This document shows, piece by piece, positions 35,971-44,388 of a DNA stretch of 64,000 bases (within the stretch, counting starts at the first letter, position 1; the number at the start of each line of letters is the position of its first letter). The notes under the pieces were generated by a model that had not been told where the DNA came from, made no database searches, and was given only the letters and a program-made list of their open reading frames with translations. The DNA comes from Myxococcota bacterium (GTDB taxonomy: Bacteria > Myxococcota_A > UBA796): positions 1 to 64,000 of the forward strand of contig JAQXDW010000007.1 of assembly GCA_029251165.1 (NCBI GenBank). Direction: 5' to 3'. Made by a program: the position numbers and the translations under genes.

Positions 35971-37037
35971 AGCTGTACGGCTGGCCGGTCTCGCCGTACA
36001 CACAGAAGGTCAAGAGCTACCTGCTGACCCGTCGCATCCCGTTTGAGGATGTCGTGCCGACCGGAGCCATGCTGCGGCGCACCATCCAGGGCGCGGTCGG
36101 TCGCGTGATCATGCCGACAGTCCAGCACGACGGGGGCGGGTGGCTGCAAGACTCCTCAGTGATCATCGACTGGATGGAGGCGCACCATCCAGGAGACTCC
36201 ATCTCTCCGCCCGGTCCGCGCCAGCGCCTCGCGGCCCTGCTCGTCGAGCTGTACGCAGACGAGTGGCTGCCGATGGCTGCCCTGCACTATCGCTGGAACA
36301 TTGAAGAGAATGCCGCATTCGTGCGCGCGGAATTCGCCCGATACGCGCTCCCCTGGCTGCCTGGCATGCTCGGGAGGCGCCTGATCGAGCCGATGGCGGG
36401 AAAGATGAGCGGATACCTGCCGCTGCTCGGTGTGACACCAGAGACGATTCCCGGCCTGGAGGCATCCACTGAGGCTCTCATCGCGGGCCTGGACGTCCAC
36501 CTCAGGGAGCATGACTTCCTGCTCGGAGGCCGCCCCTGCATCGGAGACTTCGCACTGTACGGTCCGCTGTGGGCACACCTGTTCCGGGATCCGGGCAGCC
36601 GATGGCTGCTCGATGACGCCCCATCCGTCCGAGCCTGGATGGAGCGCCTCACGACGCCCGCTCCGCTGTCCGGGTCCTTCCGGGCGGATGATGTGGTGCC
36701 CGAGAGCCTCGACTTCCTGTTTCGAGACCTGTTCGCTGAGCAGTGGCCCTACATCGCCTCCATCCACCGTGCGATCACCTCTTGGCTAGTGGATCATCCA
36801 GCTGCAGAGCGGCTGCCGCGGAGCCTGGGGACAACAGACTTCACCCTCGGTGGTCGAGTCGGTCAGCGAAAGCTGATCACCGCCGCTGCCTGGATGGCCC
36901 AGCGCCCCCTCGATGCGCTGGCAGCCGACCGCACAGCCTCGACGGCGTGGCTGGAGCGCGTCGGCGGCGCGGAATTCCTGCACACGACGGCTCCAGCACG
37001 GCAGATACAGCGAGACTTCAGGTTGGTGCTGGCGTAG
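35967..37037 (+). CDS. Glutathione S-transferase-like protein
   Basis: The product is 356 aa from ATG 35967, which overlaps the preceding stop by 4 bases. The thioredoxin-like N-domain reads MKLYGWPVSPYTQKVKSYLL with the 'SPY' where a catalytic Ser or Tyr may sit, followed by MPTVQHDGGGWLQDSSVIIDWMEA near 49-72. The all-helical C-domain starts about residue 85. A second region of about 100 residues after 260 is unusual for GSTs, so this is longer than the family norm (about 210). The 3' end overlaps the isoaspartyl peptidase gene by 20 bases. Confidence 0.88.
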   Translation: MKLYGWPVSPYTQKVKSYLLTRRIPFEDVVPTGAMLRRTIQGAVGRVIMPTVQHDGGGWLQDSSVIIDWMEAHHPGDSISPPGPRQRLAALLVELYADEWLPMAALHYRWNIEENAAFVRAEFARYALPWLPGMLGRRLIEPMAGKMSGYLPLLGVTPETIPGLEASTEALIAGLDVHLREHDFLLGGRPCIGDFALYGPLWAHLFRDPGSRWLLDDAPSVRAWMERLTTPAPLSGSFRADDVVPESLDFLFRDLFAEQWPYIASIHRAITSWLVDHPAAERLPRSLGTTDFTLGGRVGQRKLITAAAWMAQRPLDALAADRTASTAWLERVGGAEFLHTTAPARQIQRDFRLVLA

Positions 37038-37935
37038 GCACCAGCTCGTCCCAGATTCCGGTATAGATCTGCCCATCTTCTGCCAGGATCCCCCGGAGCA
37101 TGCCGCCGGAGTTGAAGGGCAGCGAGGGCACACCATCAGCAGCAACCGCGATGACACCACCGTCTCCGCGCAGCTCCTGATGCACCACCCGAGCACAGGC
37201 AGCCTCGAGGCTCAGCCCAGACAGCTCGATGAGGTTTGCGATGCGCGCGGCGACGTTGGCCTCGATGAACCGCTCGCCGTGGCCGGTGGCAGAGACCGCA
37301 CAGTGCCCATCCGCCCAGGTGCCGGCACCGATACAGGCAGAGTCTCCGACCCGGCCCGGGAGCTTGTTGGTCATGCCACCGGTCGAGGTCGCGGCGGCGA
37401 GCCTGCCGCGACGATCACGGGCGACCGCGCCGACCGTTCCGGTGGTGTCATGATCCAGTGAGATGGCCTGGGTACGCTGCCACTGCCGGTGCCGACGGGG
37501 AACGATAAACCAGCTTGGATCCGCTCGCTCCAGACCAAGCTCATCCGCCAGCCGAGAGGCTCCCTCTCCGACCATCAAGACATGCTCGGTCTGGAGAAGA
37601 ATCGACTGGGCGAGCCGGATCGGGTTCCGCACACCGACGACAGCCCCGACCGCACCAGCAGCGCGATCATGACCACGCATGACCGAAGCATCATGCTCTG
37701 CGTGTCCATCAGCGTTGAGGACGGCACCGCGACCGGCGTTGAAGTGTGTGCACTCCTCCAAGAGGACGACCGCAGCCACCACCGCATCAAGCGCCGAGCC
37801 ACCAGCGGCCAGGACATCCCGACCAGCGGCCGTCGCCTCAGCGAGTCCCTCGTGTATCTCTTGCCGGCGTGCTGCAGAGAGCCCCGCTCGGCTCAGGTGT
37901 CCAGCCCCCCCATGCACAGCGAATGCGATCGTCAT
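37018..37935 (-). CDS. Isoaspartyl peptidase/L-asparaginase (Ntn-hydrolase)
   Basis: The product is 305 aa. The N-terminal HGGAG (8-12) and ALDAVVAAVVLLEECTHFNAGRGAVLN match plant-type asparaginases. The autocleavage site is DTTGTVGAVA, giving N-terminal Thr167 in the beta subunit; TSTGGMTNKLPGRVGDSACIGAGTWAD is the expected substrate-binding block. It hydrolyses isoaspartyl dipeptides and asparagine. The gene is on the minus strand, convergent with the GST-like gene and overlapping it by 20 bases. Confidence 0.93.
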   Translation of the reverse strand: MTIAFAVHGGAGHLSRAGLSAARRQEIHEGLAEATAAGRDVLAAGGSALDAVVAAVVLLEECTHFNAGRGAVLNADGHAEHDASVMRGHDRAAGAVGAVVGVRNPIRLAQSILLQTEHVLMVGEGASRLADELGLERADPSWFIVPRRHRQWQRTQAISLDHDTTGTVGAVARDRRGRLAAATSTGGMTNKLPGRVGDSACIGAGTWADGHCAVSATGHGERFIEANVAARIANLIELSGLSLEAACARVVHQELRGDGGVIAVAADGVPSLPFNSGGMLRGILAEDGQIYTGIWDELVPTPAPT

Positions 37936-38300
37936 ACGCCGTGGGTACCACAGCTGAAGATGGGATGCGTCATTGGCGGCTCATTGCTCCGGTCGCTCCG
38001 CTCCCATGCTGAGCACCCTGCATGCTTCTTCCCTGCCCGCTCCGTCACAGCAGGCGATTACGGAGAAAGAGAGCGGTGGTTCGTGTGCTCCACGCCCGAG
38101 GAGCCCCAGGACGGAGGAAGACCGAGCCCATGCGACGGGCACTGGAGGAGAAGATCCCCCCGCGTAGAGCTGCGCTCCACAGGCCGAGCGCTCGGCTCCG
38201 GACAGTGCATCGAGAGCACCTGCACGACACAGCATTAGGCGGACATTTTATGGATGCCAGGTGCATTGACAGGTGCGGTCGTGAGGGTGACGTAGACGGA
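37936..38300. other. Divergent intergenic region
   Basis: About 365 bases separate the isoaspartyl peptidase gene (minus) from the SNF2 helicase gene (plus). The helicase frame stays open through much of this, but the translation is Arg/Pro-rich and not protein-like. No hairpin or repeat stands out. Confidence 0.45.
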
Positions 38301-41300
38301 ATGAGTGCCCTCCAACCCGGAATGAATGCCGCTGCGCTTCGCGCATGGGCACGCCAGCATGCTGTCGAGCGATGGCTGGATGCACCTGCCCGAGTGCTCC
38401 AGCAGCGCGAGGGGCAGCAGCGGACCTGGTTCTGGCTGTACCGTCAGCCAGACATCACCCTTGAGCGCCTGCTGACCGCAGCCTCGGCGCGCTCGCTCAG
38501 CGAGACTGCGGTCGATCGGGTTCCGGTTGACCTTCAGCAAGCCGCGATCACGCTTCTGCGTGATCAAGCCACGCTCGCAGCGGAAGCCCTTCAGGATGAG
38601 CAGGCCCGCCTCAGCGACATCCACATCCCGCTCCATCACCGACTGCGGCCGCTGCATGAGCGACTGATGGCGCTTCGTGAGTCCGTCCGAGCGCACGCCC
38701 ACCCCCGCCCAGATCGCGAGGTCGGACCTGCGGCCATCTCTCTGATGGAGGATCCCCCTCGCATTCGCTATCGAGAGCAGTCCTCCTCTTGGTGCAGCGG
38801 AGACGGCTACTGGCCAGAGCTGACCATCGAGCTGCAGCCCTCTGAGGGACAGGCGGCCATCCAGTGCCGCTGCAAGACCGGCTGCGCCTCAGCATGCCCG
38901 GTCGGTCTCAGCGCAATCGATGCCAGCCTCGAGATCCTCGGCAGCCCCCAGCAAGCAGACCTCCAGCGTCGGATCGTTCGCCTCCTCGCCACTCCTCGCT
39001 GGAGCCGGACTCTGGAGGCCCTCGATCGGGTGCTCCAGCGCGGTCGTCTGCCAGCGGATCTCCCCGCGGATGAGGCCATGGGCTGGCGCCTGAAGGCCCG
39101 AGACGCCCGCCCGCTGACGTTAGAGCCGATCCGCTGTCGCCCCAACCGAACCCGTGGAGGGCTGCGGGGCTGGCGCATTGAGCCTGCGGAGCTTCACCAG
39201 CATCCTCACCTCCTCACCCTTCCGGTCGATCGAGAGGTCCTCGAGCAGCTTGATCCCGCGCCCGATGTCCCCCAGCGCAGCCGACATGCAGCGCTCCAGC
39301 AGGCCCACACCCACCGTGCGATTGAGCGCCTCATCGGCCACCCTCGGGTCCTCATCGGCACCAACAGCGCCCCCGTCTCGGTCCGCCGCGGGACCCTCTC
39401 TCTTCGCTGGCAGACGGACGAGACCGGCTGGCTCACCCTCCAGCCAGCCCTCGACGAGGCTCCCCTGCCCCTCAAGTCCCTCGTCGACCTCCTCCACGCG
39501 CGCCTGGCAGGTGGCCGGCTCGTTGTGGTTGAGCATGATGCATGCGTGGTCGTTCGGGTCGGTCCGGGGATTGTCAGTCTCTTCGAGGGCCTGCTCACGC
39601 GTGGCCACCGCTTCCCGCCAGAGGCCGTCGCTGCGCTGATGGAGCGCCGTCCAGACATCGAGCGCATCCTGCCAGTCCGCCTCAGCGCTGATCTCCGTGG
39701 TGCTCTCGTCTCGCCAGACCTCAGTCCCATCCTGTGTCTCCAGGCCCTCTCTGGAGATGGGATTCGACTCAGCGTTCGAATCCGTCCGATGCTCACCAGC
39801 GCCCTCCTCACCCCCGGTGAGGGTCATGGAGAGCTCTACGGCGAAGACGACGGTGCTCGAATCTTCATCACACGTGATCTGGTGGCTGAGGCTGAGGCTG
39901 TTCGAGCGCAGATCACCGATCTCAATCTTCCCGCTGAGGAAGAAGCACCCTTTCAGTGGGTGGTCGCGGGCGAAGCCGCCATGGATATGCTCGTCGCCAG
40001 CCAGCAGAGCGCACACCCCGTAGAGTGGGAAGGGCCGCCCCGACGGGTCACCGGACCAGCCACCGCCGCCGCGTTGAAGCTCAAGGTCATCGGACGACAG
40101 GACTGGTTTGGCCTCAAGGGCACCCTCACTGTCGAGGGTGTCACGGTCGCCCTAGAGGCACTGCTCGCCGCAATCACCGACAACCACCCGTTTGTTCAGG
40201 GCGAGAGCGGCGACTGGATACGCCTGGACCCCGCCCTTCGCCAGCGACTCATCCAGGCTGCCAGCGTGATCAAGCCGCGGAAGGGTGGGCTGGGATTCTC
40301 ACCGCTGAATTCTCTGAGCGTGGCACACCTTGAGGACGCGGGTGCTGACCTCTCCGGACCGAAGAAGTGGACTGGGCTGCTGTCTCGAATTCAGACAGCA
40401 CAGCAGGCACAGGTTCCGCCGCCGGTCGGGCTCACCGTGACACTCCGGGACTACCAGCTGACCGGCTACCAGTGGATGATGCGCCTCGCGACCTGGGGGG
40501 TGGGCGCAGTCCTTGCGGATGACATGGGGCTGGGCAAGACCGTTCAGGCCCTCGCGCTGCTCAGCCAGCGGAAGGGTCCAGCCCTCGTCATCGCACCGAC
40601 CTCGGTGTGCTTGAATTGGCGCAGAGAGGCTGAACGGTTTGCCCCCAGCCTCACGCCGATGCTCTACGCAGGCTCCAGCCGAGCAGCCCTGCTCGACACG
40701 CTGCCCTCGAGCGCACTCCTCATCTGCAGCTACGCCACCATGACCCGCGATGCCGAGGCACTCTGCGCGATCCACTTCGGGACCATCGTCTTCGACGAAG
40801 CGCAGGCCCTCAAGAACCCGGCCACCCGACGCACGAGAGCAGCCACCGCACTGCGTGGTGGCTTCCGCCTCGCCCTGACCGGCACTCCGATAGAGAACCG
40901 CACCAGCGAGCTCTGGAGCTTGTTCAACGTCATTGCTCCCGGGCTTCTGGGTGACTGGGCGGACTTCAGAGAGGACTTCTCCAGTCCAATCGAGCACGAT
41001 GATGATGCCGCACGCCGATCGGCCCTTGCCCGGCTGCTGGAGCCCTTCCTCCTTCGTCGCCTGAAGTCTGAGGTTGCCTCTGAGTTGCCCGACCGCACCG
41101 AGATCGTTGTGCCCATCGCGTTGTCTGCAGCCGAGATGGCGCTGTACGATGAGGTCCGGGTCTCCGCCGCAGCCTCGCTGGCGCAGTCCGGGGCAAGCTC
41201 CCCACAGAACCGCATCCAGGTGCTCGCCGCGATCACCCGCCTTCGCCAGCTGGCCTGCCACCCGAAGCTCTACGATCCAGACTCCGCCGTCCCCTCCTCC

Positions 41301-41828
41301 AAGCTCGCACGGCTGCGACAGATCATCGCCGAGCTTCGCAGCGAGGGCCACCGGGCGCTGGTGTTCAGCCAGTTCACCCGTCACCTCACCCTCGCTCAAG
41401 AGGCACTGCACGCAGACGGCGCGACCCTCCTCCGCCTCGACGGCAGCACCTCAGCATCAGCACGCCAGGAGAGAGTCGATTCGTTTCAAGCTGGCGAGGC
41501 CGATGTCTTCCTCATCTCACTTCGGGCTGGCGGCGTGGGGCTGACCCTGACGGCAGCAACCTACGTCATTCATCTCGATCCCTGGTGGAATCCTGCCGTC
41601 GAAGATCAAGCCACCGATCGTGCCCATCGAATCGGCCAGCGGCAGCCGGTCACCGTCTACCGTCTCATCTCAAGCGGGACCATCGAGTCATCCATGCTCT
41701 CGCTGCACAACGAGAAGCGACAGCTCGTCGACGATCTGCTCGCAGGAGCCGGTCGTGTCGCGGCACTAAGCACTTCAGCCCTGGCTGCGCTCATTGCCCG
41801 AAGCGGACAAGAGACCACAGCATTGTAA
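38301..41828 (+). CDS. SNF2-family helicase with SWIM-like zinc finger
   Basis: The product is 1175 aa from ATG 38301 (weak site; ATG 38322 is a possible alternative). An N-terminal region of about 700 residues contains a SWIM-like zinc finger near residue 189 (CRCKTGCASACPVG) and large beta/alpha domains typical of bacterial SNF2 proteins. The ATPase core has DDMGLGKTVQALALL (Walker A, about 740), VIAPTSVCLNWRRE, the box DEAQALKN (about 832), GTPIENRTSELWSLFN and the late motifs LRAGGVGLTLTAATYVI, then DRAHRIGQ. It would translocate on DNA and remodel protein-DNA complexes. It ends 114 bases before the flagellin-like gene. Confidence 0.95.
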   Translation: MSALQPGMNAAALRAWARQHAVERWLDAPARVLQQREGQQRTWFWLYRQPDITLERLLTAASARSLSETAVDRVPVDLQQAAITLLRDQATLAAEALQDEQARLSDIHIPLHHRLRPLHERLMALRESVRAHAHPRPDREVGPAAISLMEDPPRIRYREQSSSWCSGDGYWPELTIELQPSEGQAAIQCRCKTGCASACPVGLSAIDASLEILGSPQQADLQRRIVRLLATPRWSRTLEALDRVLQRGRLPADLPADEAMGWRLKARDARPLTLEPIRCRPNRTRGGLRGWRIEPAELHQHPHLLTLPVDREVLEQLDPAPDVPQRSRHAALQQAHTHRAIERLIGHPRVLIGTNSAPVSVRRGTLSLRWQTDETGWLTLQPALDEAPLPLKSLVDLLHARLAGGRLVVVEHDACVVVRVGPGIVSLFEGLLTRGHRFPPEAVAALMERRPDIERILPVRLSADLRGALVSPDLSPILCLQALSGDGIRLSVRIRPMLTSALLTPGEGHGELYGEDDGARIFITRDLVAEAEAVRAQITDLNLPAEEEAPFQWVVAGEAAMDMLVASQQSAHPVEWEGPPRRVTGPATAAALKLKVIGRQDWFGLKGTLTVEGVTVALEALLAAITDNHPFVQGESGDWIRLDPALRQRLIQAASVIKPRKGGLGFSPLNSLSVAHLEDAGADLSGPKKWTGLLSRIQTAQQAQVPPPVGLTVTLRDYQLTGYQWMMRLATWGVGAVLADDMGLGKTVQALALLSQRKGPALVIAPTSVCLNWRREAERFAPSLTPMLYAGSSRAALLDTLPSSALLICSYATMTRDAEALCAIHFGTIVFDEAQALKNPATRRTRAATALRGGFRLALTGTPIENRTSELWSLFNVIAPGLLGDWADFREDFSSPIEHDDDAARRSALARLLEPFLLRRLKSEVASELPDRTEIVVPIALSAAEMALYDEVRVSAAASLAQSGASSPQNRIQVLAAITRLRQLACHPKLYDPDSAVPSSKLARLRQIIAELRSEGHRALVFSQFTRHLTLAQEALHADGATLLRLDGSTSASARQERVDSFQAGEADVFLISLRAGGVGLTLTAATYVIHLDPWWNPAVEDQATDRAHRIGQRQPVTVYRLISSGTIESSMLSLHNEKRQLVDDLLAGAGRVAALSTSALAALIARSGQETTAL

Positions 41829-41852
41829 ACCCAGGGTTAGTATCCTCCGATA
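41826..41852 (+). promoter_or_regulatory. Sigma-28-like promoter candidate
   Basis: TAAA at 41826 and CCGATA at 41847 match the ends of the flagellar sigma-28 (FliA) consensus (TAAA, then CCGATAA), with a spacer one base longer than the usual. It lies about 90 bases upstream of the vWA-flagellin start. The -10-like box overlaps an inverted repeat. The evidence is a short, imperfect match only. Confidence 0.3.
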
Positions 41853-41867
41853 CATGTGTATGAGGAT
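41842..41867. promoter_or_regulatory. Imperfect inverted repeat upstream of flagellin-like gene
   Basis: Arms atcctc-cg-ataca and tgtat-gaggat pair over 11 bases, with a 2-base bulge and 2-base centre. It lies 14 bases after the SNF2 helicase stop. It may be the helicase terminator stem (no clear T-run) or an operator over the sigma-28-like promoter. Confidence 0.4.
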
Positions 41868-41942
41868 CCAAACGACACCTTGAACAACCAGTACGCTGAC
41901 ACCACAAGGGAACAACCATCCGCCCAAAAGGCTGGATGAATA

Positions 41943-43355
41943 ATGTATATCCTGAGCAAGTCCCTCAGTTTCCAGCGATATATCAAGACCGCGCGCGCGA
42001 GCATGGAGAAGAGCCTGGAGCGGCTGTCTTCTGGGCTTCGCGTCGTTCGAGCGGCAGACGATCCCGCCGGTATGGCGGTCGCAACCTCGCTGCGCGCACG
42101 GCTGGGCAGCCGGCGCGCCGCCATCCGCAACATCGAAGATGCCATGGCCATGACGATGGTCGCCGACAGTGGACTGGCTGAGATCGCGGGGTCTCTCAGC
42201 CGACTGCGAGAGGTCTCTGTGCAGGCGGCCTCCGAGACCATCGATGACACCTCTCGCGGCTACCTCGATTCTGAGGCAGAGCAGATCCTCAACCAGCTCG
42301 ACGTCACCGCCCAGAGCGCCATCTACGGCGGCAACTCAACGCTCTCTTACCCCGGCGTGGATGTCGGCCTGCTGGTCGACACCTCGGGCTCGATGACCGG
42401 CGAGATCCTTCGGGTCAAGGAGTCGATCACAGACTTCCAGGATCAGTTTCTCGCCGCCCGCTACAACGTCAAGATCGGGCTCGCAGAGTACCGAAACACG
42501 TCCGATAACGTTGACAACACCACCCTCCTCACGGACATCGGCGACACCACCCTCCTCAGCGATCTCGACGACATCGTGATCACCGGTGGTGGCGTCGATC
42601 CATACGCCGCGCTGACTGAGACCACCGGCATCACCAACATCGAAGGTCAGACCGATCCAGACAGGTTCTCGTTTCGAGAGGGTACGGTGAAGGTCCTCAT
42701 CGTGATCACTGACTCTCTACGGCAGGCGGACTTCCTCGACGGAACAGAGACGCAGGCAGACGTGGCGGACTGGCTCGCTGAAGAGTCCTTCCAGGTCCAC
42801 GCCATCACTCCGCCGTCGGTCTCTGGAGACTACAGCACCATCACGTCGGTCACCGATGGCGACATTCACGACATCGGCAACAGCGGCGGCAGCAACATCT
42901 CCACGGCTCTCGACGACATCGCGGCCAGCATCATCGACCAGCTCGATCAGGCTGAGCCGCGAACCTTCCAGCTTGGCATCCACGCCACCGACAACGTCGT
43001 CACTCCTTTTCCGCTCGACATGTCCGTGGTCGGCCTCTCGCTGGATGAGCTTGATCTGACCACGACAGAGGGTGCGAAGGCAGCACTCGACAGCATCGAC
43101 CTCGCCATCAAGGATGTCGGGGAAGCGATGGGAAAGGTCGGCGGGATGCTGCGACGGCTGGACAGCGCCATGTCCACACAGATCACAAGCCAGGAGTCCG
43201 AGACCTTCTCGCTCTCCACCATTGTGGACCTCGACTATGCAAAGGAGAGCACAACCCTTGCTGCCAGTCAGATCCGAATGAGCGCATCGCTCGCCGCGAT
43301 GACCAAAGCACGTGCGCTGGATGAAGAGGCCACGCTGCGACTTCTCTCCGAGTGA
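41943..43355 (+). CDS. Flagellin with internal von Willebrand factor A domain
   Basis: The product is 470 aa in one uninterrupted frame. Residues 1-135 match the flagellin N-terminal helices: SLERLSSGLRVVRAADDPAGMAVATSL, SLSRLREVSVQAASETI and a long helix ending SAIYGGNSTL. Residues 138-335 form a vWA domain: strand VDVGLLVDTSGSM with the MIDAS DxSxS (Asp146, Ser148, Ser150), a variant second site (GGGVDPYAAL) and VLIVITDS (Asp257). Residues 341-470 return to flagellin: FQLGIHATDN, LTTTEGAKAALDSIDLAI and SASLAAMTKARALDEEATLRLLSE. The vWA replaces the surface-exposed D2/D3 part, so a filament would display an adhesion-like, metal-dependent module. No other flagellar gene is here. Start ATG 41943 has only a weak ribosome site. 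Confidence 0.9.
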   Translation: MYILSKSLSFQRYIKTARASMEKSLERLSSGLRVVRAADDPAGMAVATSLRARLGSRRAAIRNIEDAMAMTMVADSGLAEIAGSLSRLREVSVQAASETIDDTSRGYLDSEAEQILNQLDVTAQSAIYGGNSTLSYPGVDVGLLVDTSGSMTGEILRVKESITDFQDQFLAARYNVKIGLAEYRNTSDNVDNTTLLTDIGDTTLLSDLDDIVITGGGVDPYAALTETTGITNIEGQTDPDRFSFREGTVKVLIVITDSLRQADFLDGTETQADVADWLAEESFQVHAITPPSVSGDYSTITSVTDGDIHDIGNSGGSNISTALDDIAASIIDQLDQAEPRTFQLGIHATDNVVTPFPLDMSVVGLSLDELDLTTTEGAKAALDSIDLAIKDVGEAMGKVGGMLRRLDSAMSTQITSQESETFSLSTIVDLDYAKESTTLAASQIRMSASLAAMTKARALDEEATLRLLSE

Positions 43356-43395
43356 GCGGGAACCACTGGACGCCTCAGCGTGTCAAGAGTTCAGC

Positions 43396-44364
43396 ATGCT
43401 TCGGAGATTCTTCACCGCGTGGGCCGTTCTCGGGCTGACCGCACTGACCGCGACCGCAGTGGGCTGGCGCTCTCCACCAGGCGAGACTCCTGGAGCACCC
43501 AGCCTTGCTCCCGCCTCATTCCGCATACCACCTGCAGACGTCTCGACCGCCAACCTCCTGACCGCATCCACGGTCTCTCTCGCCGACCTCATCGATGCGC
43601 TGGAGCATGAGGCCCAGGATGTCGAGAACTCCGAGGTCATCGCGGCGGACTTCCATCGGCTCGCGGAGGCCCACAATCTGCCTCAGACCAATGCACTCCG
43701 GTCTGACTACGTTCGGGTGAAGCTCGCCTTCGAGGCCACCCGCGATGCGGGCTGGTGGTACCTGCGCAGGACCCACGCGGAGACCACTCCCAGCAGCCAG
43801 GGCATCTGGGAGCAGTGGGCGAAGTGGCCGGGCGGGCATCCGATCCAGAGCTCTGCAACTGCGGACAGCAGCGCGCTGTCTGCGATGTTTGCATTCCTGG
43901 TGTGCCATCTCGGCGTTGCAGAGGTTGGGCTGTTCTACCCAACCCCCGATCACACTGTTGCAGCCTGGAGCCCCAGCGAGACAGCTCGACTCGTCGTGCC
44001 CACCACCCAGCTCTTCCTCTCATCAAGCGCCCGGCTCGGAACGGCCGAGATGGACCCGTTTACGCAGAGGAACATCAACCGCTACACCCACCGTGATGTT
44101 GCAGATAGCTTCACCATCCCTGGTGACCTGGCTGCGTTCTTCCAGCTCCAGGTACGACGATATTTATCCGCATCAGAAGAGACCCTCCAAGAAACAAGAT
44201 CCCTCCGCGCTCGCTCTCTACACGAGAATTGGAGTGTGGATGAGGCCCATGTGGCCATCGATTTCCTCCAGTCTCAGATCCGCTCACAGTCTACATTTTC
44301 GGTGGATATGGAGGCAATTGATCGACTACGAATTGAGCTGACTGCTTCTCGATCCAAGCGATAA
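43396..44364 (+). CDS. Secreted or membrane-anchored protein of unknown function
   Basis: The product is 322 aa from ATG 43396 and begins 41 bases after the vWA-flagellin stop. A signal or anchor helix (FTAWAVLGLTALTATAVGW, residues 5-23) is followed by a Pro-rich stretch. The middle segment SSALSAMFAFLVCHLGVAEVGLFYPTPDHTVAAW (about 185-220, quoted in two parts in the sequence) has the layout of a transglutaminase/papain-like fold with His and Trp. The expected nucleophilic Cys is Ser, so it may be inactive. The C-terminal 100 residues are helical. I do not recognise a family. Its position suggests a link to the flagellin-vWA protein, unproven. Confidence 0.7.
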   Translation: MLRRFFTAWAVLGLTALTATAVGWRSPPGETPGAPSLAPASFRIPPADVSTANLLTASTVSLADLIDALEHEAQDVENSEVIAADFHRLAEAHNLPQTNALRSDYVRVKLAFEATRDAGWWYLRRTHAETTPSSQGIWEQWAKWPGGHPIQSSATADSSALSAMFAFLVCHLGVAEVGLFYPTPDHTVAAWSPSETARLVVPTTQLFLSSSARLGTAEMDPFTQRNINRYTHRDVADSFTIPGDLAAFFQLQVRRYLSASEETLQETRSLRARSLHENWSVDEAHVAIDFLQSQIRSQSTFSVDMEAIDRLRIELTASRSKR

Positions 44365-44388
44365 TCGTATGGCCATGGGAGGACTGCA

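Noticed and set aside
41943..43355. Assembly chimera between flagellin and vWA protein
   Set aside because: Both flagellin arms are in one frame around the vWA, with the insertion at the natural variable position, so a real fusion is more likely.
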